Source: a virus. From it: a stretch of DNA of 24,782 nucleotides. Positions 1 to 5,924 of this stretch are shown in pieces. Where the stretch lies: positions 1 to 24,782 of IMG/VR virus record IMGVR_UViG_3300020056_000156; one strand, 5' to 3'. Position numbers and translations under genes: made by a program. Numbering within the stretch: position 1 is the stretch's first letter; every line of letters begins with the position of its first letter. The notes below the pieces were generated by a model. It saw only the letters and a program-made list of their open reading frames with translations. It did not search any database and was not told where the DNA came from.

Positions 1-1
1 C

Positions 2-274
2 GGAGGCTTTTCGCTGGGTCTCAACCCCAACGCCACCGGCACCGTGCTGTACTGCCCGACGAACTCGCTGTTCGAATTCGTGTGGGTTCATCAGGGCTAC
101 GCGAGGACCGAGCTCAAGGCCGGAAGTATCAAGATCAACGGGAGCTCGGTTTCCCGCAACGCGGACATCCTGGACTCGGTGCGGGGAGCCAAGAGCTTTG
201 ACGAGTTCAAGAAGAATCTGGTTGAGCGGCTTGAGGCGCGGGAGAAGGAAGTAGTCGAGGCAGAAGATGAATGA
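2..274 (+). CDS. C-terminal part of an unidentified phage protein (5' end outside window)
   Basis: An open frame enters from the left edge and runs to TGA at 272-274, giving 90 residues. The first in-window ATG at 44 is probably not the true start, because the frame is open and protein-like upstream of it (GGFSLGLNPN...). The visible part has a hydrophobic, aromatic patch (LYCPTNSLFEFVWVHQGYAR), a short beta-like stretch with SIKINGSSV, and a charged helical tail ending in EVVEAEDE. I do not recognise the family. The position just before a small membrane protein and the appendage genes suggests a structural or appendage protein, but this is inference. The stop codon overlaps the next ATG as ATGA. 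Confidence 0.6.
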   Translation, partial: GGFSLGLNPNATGTVLYCPTNSLFEFVWVHQGYARTELKAGSIKINGSSVSRNADILDSVRGAKSFDEFKKNLVERLEAREKEVVEAEDE

Positions 275-438
275 TAGATCCCCGAGTAATCACAGCGATT
301 GGTGTGTTCTTTGCGCTGGGATTGATGCTGATTCTGACTCCGCTGGTAGATAAGCAGGTTGACGAAGCCGCATTGTCAGGGTTCTTTGCACTACTTGGCG
401 CTGCCCTTGCGTATGTATTTACGGGGAGCGGTAAATAA
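271..438 (+). CDS. 55-residue two-helix membrane protein, holin candidate
   Basis: ATG at 271 overlaps the preceding stop as ATGA and the frame ends at TAA 436-438. The product has two hydrophobic segments, about residues 6-26 (VITAIGVFFALGLMLILTPL) and 35-51 (LSGFFALLGAALAYVF). A short acidic and basic loop (DKQVDEA) separates them and the tail is a small polar GSGK. That hairpin topology and size match small class II-type holins, which open the membrane for endolysin release. The lysin gene lies about 3.3 kb downstream on the same strand, with appendage genes between, so it is not an immediate lysis cassette. It could instead be another small phage membrane protein. The membrane nature is clear; the holin role is inference. 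Confidence 0.6.
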   Translation: MIDPRVITAIGVFFALGLMLILTPLVDKQVDEAALSGFFALLGAALAYVFTGSGK

Positions 439-440
439 TG

Positions 441-449
441 TGCTATAAT
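441..449 (+). promoter_or_regulatory. Extended -10 promoter for the appendage-lysis genes
   Basis: TGCTATAAT is a perfect extended -10 element (TGnTATAAT), just after the stop codon of the membrane-protein gene. No clear -35 lies 16-18 bases upstream, which extended -10 promoters can tolerate. Transcription should start near 456, giving a leader of about 17 bases that contains the GGGAGG ribosome site (458-463) for the ATG at 474. Three further copies of the motif occur at unit boundaries in this window, each preceded by A/T-rich sequence. Confidence 0.65.
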
Positions 450-473
450 GTAGACATGGGAGGACACCGCTAA

Positions 474-1553
474 ATGGGAAGTTGGGTATTTCAGCCGCAG
501 CCTGGTCCTGAGGGGTCTGACGGCAAGAGCGCCTACGAGGTTGCTGTTGAGAACGGCTTTTCGGGCACCGAGCAGGAGTGGCTGGACTCGCTTGTTGGAG
601 CAGACGGCCCTCCCGGCGCTGACGGCGCTGACGGCGCTCCCGGCGATCCCGGCGATCCCGGCGATCCCGGCGCTCCCGGCGCTGATGGCAACGTCGCGGC
701 GGCTCCGTACGAGCAGATTGAGCCAGTTGGCCCGACGCTTGAGCTTGCAGATTCCACTTTTGGTCACCTGCTGCCTAACACGGCTCACTTTGACCAGATT
801 GAGATGTTTCCGGTTGGCATGATTATTTCATGGACGGGCACTTACGGGCAGGTGCCTAACGGCTGGCTGCTTTGCCACGGACAGAACCTCACAGGCTACG
901 AGACTAAGCTTATGCGCCTGTACCAGATGATTCCCGACTTTCACGGCGTCGGGTTCTTCCATACTCCCGACTTCCGGGGCCGGTCGCCTATCGGCACAGG
1001 CAACATCGGAGATGACGATTACGGCCCGAACAGCCCAGCGACCATGCCGATTGATCTGGGGCTTAGGGCAGGCGACAAGCGCGTAGGCGACCATATGCAC
1101 CAGATCGTTTCAAACCACAACGCGCAACTTTATGCCGACACCGGCCCGGTAACCGGATCCGGAAACATCGTTCAGATAGAAACCGGCCCGAAAGGCGGAT
1201 CATCGGCGACCACGGCGGGCCTGAATGAGTTTGTGGCAACAAGCGCCATACGCCGTGGGGCGTATCCGCCCTCTGGCGGCCTCGGTTCCCACCTTTACGA
1301 CCAGCCAAAACGGTGGAATGCAATGCCTCACGGCTACGGGGGAAACATTCACCCGGTCACGGGCGTCAACTTCCTGATCTACTGCGGACAGGATACTTCT
1401 GAGATGAAGGATCTGGACAACCTTGGCAACGTACCTGAGGTCACTACGCGCATGATGATTGAATCGCGGCTGGCCGAGGCGGGCATTGACCCAGAGGAAG
1501 TCAAGATGCTCAAGGAACAGCTTGAGGCGCTTAAGACCACGGAGGCGAAGTAA
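474..1553 (+). CDS. Tail fibre protein with collagen-like stalk and tail-collar domain
   Basis: This 359-residue virion appendage protein probably binds the host surface. Residues 16-41 (SDGKSAYEVAVENGFSGTEQ and following) form the motif often seen before collagen-like phage repeats. Residues 42-72 are ten Gly-X-Y triplets (GPP, GAD, GAP, GDP), expected to form a triple-helical stalk. A phage tail-collar domain follows at about 112-175, with PVGMI, VPNGWLLCHG and TPDFRGRSPIGTG. The end region with INFLIY-like VNFLIYCGQ closes the fold. The last 36 residues are a charged helix (TTRMMIESRLAEAG...TEAK) that is repeated in the gene starting at 2306. The ATG at 474 has GGGAGG upstream and a promoter at 441. 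TAATG overlaps the next gene. The fibre and collar assignment is strong; the receptor is unknown. Confidence 0.85.
   Translation: MGSWVFQPQPGPEGSDGKSAYEVAVENGFSGTEQEWLDSLVGADGPPGADGADGAPGDPGDPGDPGAPGADGNVAAAPYEQIEPVGPTLELADSTFGHLLPNTAHFDQIEMFPVGMIISWTGTYGQVPNGWLLCHGQNLTGYETKLMRLYQMIPDFHGVGFFHTPDFRGRSPIGTGNIGDDDYGPNSPATMPIDLGLRAGDKRVGDHMHQIVSNHNAQLYADTGPVTGSGNIVQIETGPKGGSSATTAGLNEFVATSAIRRGAYPPSGGLGSHLYDQPKRWNAMPHGYGGNIHPVTGVNFLIYCGQDTSEMKDLDNLGNVPEVTTRMMIESRLAEAGIDPEEVKMLKEQLEALKTTEAK
597..689 (+). repeat. Collagen-like 9-bp tandem repeat inside the fibre gene
   Basis: Short in-frame repeats (GGCGATCCC, GGCGCTGAC, GGCGCTCCC) encode ten Gly-X-Y triplets. Three GGCGATCCC units are consecutive and nearly identical at the DNA level, so copy number could change by slippage and alter stalk length. 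This is part of the 474-1553 coding sequence, not a separate element. Confidence 0.85.
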
Positions 1554-2305
1554 TGCAGTGGACTACTAACGGCAACAGTATCACACTGCCCTACGTCGCA
1601 CCTGAGGACGACCTACAGTCAACGCCTGCTACGATCAAAGCGTTGGCCGAGGCTATTGTGGTTGAACTAGAGGCTACGTCTTCAAGTTCATTGCCGGTGG
1701 GCACCATTATTCAGGCTGTCGCACAGCCAAGCGACCTGTGGATTCTCTGCGACGGCGGCATGTACGCGAAGGACGACATTGGCGAGAGGCTTTATGAGGC
1801 CCTTGACGAGTACTGGTCGCACGGCGAGATTTCAGTCCCGGACGGCGACCCGATGCCTGTGCCCGACCTCCGGGGCCGCGTCGTGATCGGCGCGGGCGCC
1901 GACGGGCACCCAGCAAACACCGTTGACCGCCCCATTGGCAGGCGCGGCGGCGATACTCGCGAGCAACGGCACACCCACCAGCCTGCAGGGGCAACTCTGA
2001 GCACCCTGTATCAAAACGGCGGATCGCCGTTGCACGGCTGGAACCCTCCGGGCATTGACGCAGCCTCTCCACAGACAAGCTTCGCAGGCGAGGGTTACTC
2101 CGGCAACATGCCGCCCTACGCCGTGATCCCGTCGTTCATCTACGCCGGGAAGCCCGGTCCCTTTACGAAGGTCGGGGACATCAAGGACACCTATCCGGCA
2201 CCTAACCCGTCGCCCGCCAGCACGCTCGACATTGAAGACGGCAAGATTCCGGTGCCCCCCGACGTTGAGAACAACTCACCCGACGGATACTGGGAGGCTT
2301 CATAA
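1553..2305 (+). CDS. Tail-collar domain protein 2
   Basis: This 250-residue appendage protein starts at an ATG overlapping the previous stop (TAATG). A GGAGG ribosome site is embedded in the last codons of the upstream gene. The N terminus (SITLPYVAPEDDLQSTPATI, then KALAEAIVVELE) resembles the start of the collar protein at 12208, suggesting a common attachment module. A tail-collar domain covers about residues 47-120: LPVGTII, LWILCDGGMY and VPDLRGRVVIGAG. A HTHQPAG His-x-His motif follows at about 140, and NMPPYAVIPSFIYAGKPG marks the usual end of the fold. The Pro/Asp-rich tail (PVPPDVENNSPDGYWEAS) is unlike its neighbours and lacks the TEAK helix. It is probably a fibre or receptor-binding subunit; its partner is unknown. 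Confidence 0.8.
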   Translation: MQWTTNGNSITLPYVAPEDDLQSTPATIKALAEAIVVELEATSSSSLPVGTIIQAVAQPSDLWILCDGGMYAKDDIGERLYEALDEYWSHGEISVPDGDPMPVPDLRGRVVIGAGADGHPANTVDRPIGRRGGDTREQRHTHQPAGATLSTLYQNGGSPLHGWNPPGIDAASPQTSFAGEGYSGNMPPYAVIPSFIYAGKPGPFTKVGDIKDTYPAPNPSPASTLDIEDGKIPVPPDVENNSPDGYWEAS

Positions 2306-3190
2306 ATGGCAGTTGAGTACGACCCAAACGGCACACCGATTCTCACTAATGACTCGCTCATTAGTGACGTGCCTCCGTACACCCAGGCCCTTGCGGCAAC
2401 CGGTGTTGGCGGTGGTGTCAGCGGTATCAAGGACTCTAAGTTCAACGACCTGCAGCCCGCCGATCCTGTGACGCAGTACCCCGTTGGGGTTGTTCAGATG
2501 TGGTCGGGCTGGTACGTCGAACGCTTTGATGACTACCCGTGGAGTCAAACCGTTGTGCCGGTCCCCAACGGGTGGTTGCTGTGTGATGGCCGGACTTATG
2601 ACCCGGACTATTTCACCGCGCTACACGAAGTCTGCCCTGCGTTCAAGGGCGGCTCCACCTTCCGCGTCCCCGACCTCCGGGGCCGGATGCCGGTGGGTAT
2701 GACGTTCGGCCTGGAGTGGGACGGCGATTACGACCGTCCCATCAAGGCCATCTACACCCCCGGCGAAATGCACGGCGATTGGCGACTACAGCGCCACATG
2801 CACTACGTTGAGCCGACCGCGAAGTCCAACGAGTTCAACCCTAGTGGTGGCGACGATTGGTACTGCACATTCACGCCTAATGGCAACGGCCTGATCTATC
2901 CCCCGGAGAAGCACCGGACCACCTACAACATCCCGGCGAAGGATGGTGCCTACGGCCTCGGAGAGAACATGCCTCCGTACACCGCAATCAACTTCATTAT
3001 CTACACGGGCAAGCCGACACTGGATGAGAACGGCGACATCCTCCCCGAGTGCGGGCAGGGCCCGGAGGAACCATACGCCACGACGCGCCAGATGATCGAA
3101 CAGCGGCTTGCGGAGGATGGCATTAGCGAGGATGAAGTTACGATGCTCAGGGAACAACTCGAGGAAATCAAAAAGACGGAGGCCAAGTAA
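2306..3190 (+). CDS. Tail-collar domain protein 3
   Basis: This 294-residue appendage protein begins directly after the previous stop, with GGGAGG a few bases upstream. Its first 30 residues (MAVEYDPNGTPILTNDSLIS...) match those of the next gene at about 20 of 30 positions, which suggests a shared docking peptide. The tail-collar domain spans about residues 57-135: YPVGVVQMWSG, VPNGWLLCDGRTYD and FRVPDLRGRMPVGM. RHMHYVEP carries the His-x-His turn, and NMPPYTAINFIIYTGKPT ends the domain. The last 36 residues are a helix (TTRQMIEQRLAEDGI...TEAK) identical at 25 of 36 positions to the end of the 474-1553 protein. It is likely a receptor-binding fibre subunit. The gene ends TAATG into the next one. 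Confidence 0.82.
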   Translation: MAVEYDPNGTPILTNDSLISDVPPYTQALAATGVGGGVSGIKDSKFNDLQPADPVTQYPVGVVQMWSGWYVERFDDYPWSQTVVPVPNGWLLCDGRTYDPDYFTALHEVCPAFKGGSTFRVPDLRGRMPVGMTFGLEWDGDYDRPIKAIYTPGEMHGDWRLQRHMHYVEPTAKSNEFNPSGGDDWYCTFTPNGNGLIYPPEKHRTTYNIPAKDGAYGLGENMPPYTAINFIIYTGKPTLDENGDILPECGQGPEEPYATTRQMIEQRLAEDGISEDEVTMLREQLEEIKKTEAK

Positions 3191-3741
3191 TGGCTGTTGA
3201 GTACGATCCAAACGGCATTCCAATCCTGTCTGGGGAGTCAATGCTGTCTGACGTGCCTACCTACACGACCGAGGTTGCATCGTTTTTGGGGTTGGATCAA
3301 ATCGTTCCGAAGTTTGCTGGTCCTTACCATCACAACTTTGGGAACCTCGCCGCTGGTGCCGGTACCACATCTCTGACCGCTTTCAGATTTAATGGCGAAG
3401 TCGGCGACGTTTGGACAGGCTCGTTCAATTTCGGCATCGGCAGTGTGGGCGGGACCGGTGGACTTGGCACTTGCAAGGTAAAACTGCAACTTGCTTCGGG
3501 TATCCAGCTTAATAGCGGCGCAAATGGTGGACTTACATTCGATATGGCGACAGGTGGTATGACGGTATCCCACGCGACTTTTACGTGGCGGGCCACTCAA
3601 GCGAACGACCATTTGATCTTTCAGGTCGTTGACAATGCATACGGAACTACAGACACCCAACTTAAAGCGTCCGCCATCAACCACGGGAATCTCTCGGCAA
3701 CAACCAGAATGAAAAGGGAAAGGACGAAGGATGCCAAGTAA
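3190..3741 (+). CDS. Appendage protein sharing the fibre docking N terminus, novel C-terminal domain
   Basis: This 183-residue protein starts at an ATG overlapping the previous stop. Residues 1-30 (MAVEYDPNGIPILSGESMLS...) are the same module as at 2306. No collar domain follows. Instead about residues 45-165 are Gly/Thr/Ser-rich with alternating hydrophobics (GDVWTGSFNFGIGSVGGTGG, VKLQLASGIQLNSG), which suggests a beta-sandwich or jelly-roll head. The end (SATTRMKRERTKDAK) looks like the TTRM...TEAK end of its paralogues with the middle helix missing. It is probably an alternative receptor-binding tip on the same docking site. The structure and receptor are unknown. Its last codons overlap the lysin start at 3731. 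Confidence 0.7.
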   Translation: MAVEYDPNGIPILSGESMLSDVPTYTTEVASFLGLDQIVPKFAGPYHHNFGNLAAGAGTTSLTAFRFNGEVGDVWTGSFNFGIGSVGGTGGLGTCKVKLQLASGIQLNSGANGGLTFDMATGGMTVSHATFTWRATQANDHLIFQVVDNAYGTTDTQLKASAINHGNLSATTRMKRERTKDAK

Positions 3742-4594
3742 CGCAGAGAAAGTACTGACCGAAGCCCGCAAGTGGCTTGGTCACCGGGAGCGCGAGCCGC
3801 AGCGAGACAATCGCGGCACGGGCAACCCGCCCACCAGCAGCGCTGGTAGTTGGATTGTCAACAAGTGCTGGCAGGAGGGTGGCTACACCTCGCCTCAGCC
3901 CTGGTGTGGGTGCTTCGTAATTTTCGTGGCGAACCGCTGTGGGTACAAGAACTACCAGCCCACGTCTAAGGGCGGGGTCGGGCACGGTTATACCGGGACC
4001 ACGTACTCGGAAGCCCAGAAGCGCGGCTGGCTTAAGTCGAAGCCTGTCTCTGGCGCGTTGATGATTAAGAACGGCAAGCACGTCGGGATCGTAGACCACG
4101 TTTACTCAGACGGCTCGTACAGCACCATTGAGGGGAACTCCAACGACGCTGTGAGCGCCCGGCGGCGAAGCCCCAGTGAGGGCTGGTCGTTCGTGGTGCC
4201 ACCGGACCTTGGTGGAGTGGGGGCTACCTCTGACGTAACCATGTACGCATTTGAGCGGCTGGACGTGAAGATTTACGGCGGCTGGGGCACCAAGGAAGCC
4301 CGCGACGGCCAGATGGCAAGTTTCAAGAACGGGCGACCGGACTACTGGACTCGCGCTATCAAGACCACTAAGGCCGCGCCCTACAGCTTTGAGGCAGGGC
4401 CTCCCGGCACCTACGGGAAGCCGACTCAGTACGGTGGCTGGTCCAGCAAGGAGACTAGGGACCAGCAGCTGGCGCAGTTCCAGGCCGCTAACCCCGGCAT
4501 CCCGACGCGCACCTATAACTACAAGAAGACGGTCGCGGGCCCGCCGCCCAGCGACTCCACGCCCACTACCGGTGGGCCCGACAAGACCACTTAA
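3731..4594 (+). CDS. Endolysin with CHAP-like amidase/peptidase domain and two C-terminal wall-binding-like repeats
   Basis: This 287-residue cell-wall hydrolase should degrade host peptidoglycan at lysis. An N-terminal CHAP-type domain covers about residues 5-157. The catalytic Cys59 lies in PWCGCFVIFVANRCG, the catalytic His117 in KHVGIVDHV, and the acidic/amide residues Glu134 and Asn136 in STIEGNSN. Two similar C-terminal repeats follow at about residues 178-211 and 231-265. They share YGGW-x-x-KE-x-RD-x-Q-x-A-x-F, presumably for wall binding. A Pro/Ser/Thr tail ends the protein. There is no signal peptide, so export would need a holin (candidate at 271). The ATG at 3731 overlaps the preceding gene, with GAAGG just upstream. 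The exact bond cut is not visible from sequence. Confidence 0.85.
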   Translation: MPSNAEKVLTEARKWLGHREREPQRDNRGTGNPPTSSAGSWIVNKCWQEGGYTSPQPWCGCFVIFVANRCGYKNYQPTSKGGVGHGYTGTTYSEAQKRGWLKSKPVSGALMIKNGKHVGIVDHVYSDGSYSTIEGNSNDAVSARRRSPSEGWSFVVPPDLGGVGATSDVTMYAFERLDVKIYGGWGTKEARDGQMASFKNGRPDYWTRAIKTTKAAPYSFEAGPPGTYGKPTQYGGWSSKETRDQQLAQFQAANPGIPTRTYNYKKTVAGPPPSDSTPTTGGPDKTT

Positions 4595-4602
4595 GGAGCA
4601 TC

Positions 4603-4827
4603 ATGGAATCACAGCAGCTGACACCTGAGGAAATCGTAGACGAAGTTGACGACCCGCGTGACGCTCCGCCGTCGGCTACGGTTGTGCGTTTTCAGTGGCT
4701 TCGGTGGCTTCTAGAGAAGACGCCGGGTCTTCTTGAGGATAACCCGAACGTGACTGAGCTCAAGACTCGCATTCACGACTACCAAATCGAAAGGGGCGAG
4801 CGTGCCGCTGGACCCGAGGAAGTGTAA
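4603..4827 (+). CDS. Small acidic hypothetical protein
   Basis: This 74-residue protein follows the lysin by 8 bases, with a strong AAGGAG site before ATG. The N-terminal third is acidic (TPEEIVDEVDDPRDAPPSA), followed by an aromatic, basic helix (VVRFQWLRWLLEKTPGLLED) and a charged helix. No known domain is recognised. The end overlaps the HNH gene by 26 bases, so the two are probably translationally coupled. The same TTAAGGAGCATCATG gene junction is used before 12963, which supports this start. The position between lysin and packaging genes gives no clear role. Confidence 0.65.
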   Translation: MESQQLTPEEIVDEVDDPRDAPPSATVVRFQWLRWLLEKTPGLLEDNPNVTELKTRIHDYQIERGERAAGPEEV

Positions 4828-5152
4828 GACCTGCGGCAAGGAGTTTGTTCCTATCCGCAAGACAGCTAAGTTTTGCTCGGATAAATGCCGCTACCACGCT
4901 CACCTGGCTAACAAGAAGCGTATTACGATCCCGCGCGACCTGCGCTGGTCTGTGCTCAAGCGCGACGGGTTTATGTGCCGCTACTGCGGTGCTAAGCCCG
5001 CCGAGCGTGAGCTTCGCGTGGATCACCTCACGTCTGTCAAGGACGGTGGGGCTTTGACTGCTATGAACAATCTCGTCACGGCCTGTGACCCCTGTAACTC
5101 TGGTAAGGGTGAGCGCAGTCTGACGATGGACGACGTGCCGCCTCTTGACTGA
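4802..5152 (+). CDS. HNH endonuclease with N-terminal zinc knuckle
   Basis: This 116-residue nuclease starts at GTG 4802, with AAGGGG 5 bases upstream. A zinc knuckle sits at Cys8, Cys11, Cys25 and Cys29 (CKTCGKEF...FCSDKC). The HNH fold follows: WSVLKRDGFMCRYCG with Cys59/Cys62, the catalytic-type Asp74-His75 (LRVDHLTSVKDGG), Asn90, and the closing CDPCN pair Cys95/Cys98. The last His of the classical triad is replaced in the CNSGKG turn, as in many phage HNN-type variants. HNH proteins next to terminases are known to help the large terminase cut DNA ends. The gene directly precedes the terminase genes, so that is the most likely role. A free-standing homing nuclease is the alternative. The overlap with the next TTG start suggests coupling. 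Confidence 0.85.
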   Translation: MPLDPRKCKTCGKEFVPIRKTAKFCSDKCRYHAHLANKKRITIPRDLRWSVLKRDGFMCRYCGAKPAERELRVDHLTSVKDGGALTAMNNLVTACDPCNSGKGERSLTMDDVPPLD

Positions 5153-5921
5153 CGAAGAGACAATACCGGGTGAGTGCGTAGTCTGCGGGACTTATTTCCA
5201 GCAGAGTAAACGCGGACGCCGTAAGCTCTACTGCTCTAACAAGTGCAAGGAGCTCGCTGCGTCTGAGGGGCTGGAAACTCCGCGCATCCAGAACATCAAG
5301 GAACAACGCAAGAAGATGAAGGAACTCGCGTTCGCAAACATGCAGGATGACGTGCGCGAGATTATGCGCCAAGAGATTCGGGAAACTATTGGCCAGCATG
5401 TCAAGGATAACGTGCTTGGCGCAGCTGAGGTTATGACCGAGATGCTGCCTACCGCGCTTGCCGCTATCAAGCAGGACCTAGAGTCTGAGGACTGGATGGC
5501 TCGCTCGCGTGCGTACGCGCTTCTGATGAAGTACGTAATGACGTTTAAGGACCAAGACCCAGAAGCCGCTGGCAACCAGAACATCGTGGTCGTGTCTGGT
5601 GTGCCCACTCCCGACACACCCCTCGGTCACGCTGTTGTCGAGCAGTTCGACCAGCTGCAGGAGGGCGTTGAGGAGTTTGAGCAGGACTGGCCTAAGTGCA
5701 GCGTCTGCCATCAGCGAAAGCCAGAGAGCAACATGCGACAGTACGGCGGCCCCGACAGGATTATATGTACTTCATGCTCCATCACTCAGAGCTATAAGAG
5801 TGGTAAGCACGGTGCGCCAGACACGTTGATTGAACGTGATCCGCTGTTTGGTGACGGGGTTCCCCGTGAGGCCCCATCTAACGAGCATAACAAGCGCACC
5901 GCTGCAAGGAAGGTGAACTAA
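5145..5921 (+). CDS. Probable terminase small subunit with two zinc ribbons
   Basis: This 258-residue protein probably recognises phage DNA for packaging and feeds it to the large terminase encoded next. The start is TTG 5145, which overlaps the HNH stop; no ATG or GTG is available in the open frame before the first zinc ligands. An N-terminal knuckle (Cys11, Cys14, Cys30, Cys34; YCSNKCKE) resembles that of the HNH protein. Residues 46-135 are mostly helical and charged (REIMRQEIRETIGQHVKDNV, then MLPTALAAIKQDLES), which fits a small-terminase oligomer core. A second zinc ribbon lies at Cys185, Cys188, Cys208 and Cys211, followed by a basic tail. The assignment rests mainly on position, size and the helical core; sequence-level homology is not obvious to me. 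Confidence 0.6.
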   Translation: MTDEETIPGECVVCGTYFQQSKRGRRKLYCSNKCKELAASEGLETPRIQNIKEQRKKMKELAFANMQDDVREIMRQEIRETIGQHVKDNVLGAAEVMTEMLPTALAAIKQDLESEDWMARSRAYALLMKYVMTFKDQDPEAAGNQNIVVVSGVPTPDTPLGHAVVEQFDQLQEGVEEFEQDWPKCSVCHQRKPESNMRQYGGPDRIICTSCSITQSYKSGKHGAPDTLIERDPLFGDGVPREAPSNEHNKRTAARKVN

Positions 5922-5924
5922 TCA

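Noticed and set aside
456-473. Five-codon frame (ATG GGA GGA CAC CGC TAA) as a leader peptide before the fibre gene
   Set aside because: It is made from the ribosome site itself and has no ribosome site of its own; most likely chance.
597-689. Short regular repeats considered as a CRISPR or iteron array
   Set aside because: The 9-bp units are contiguous, in frame and encode Gly-X-Y; there are no spacers.
207-788. - strand frame with AGIAGIAG-type repeats
   Set aside because: The repeats are the antisense of the collagen-like coding repeat.
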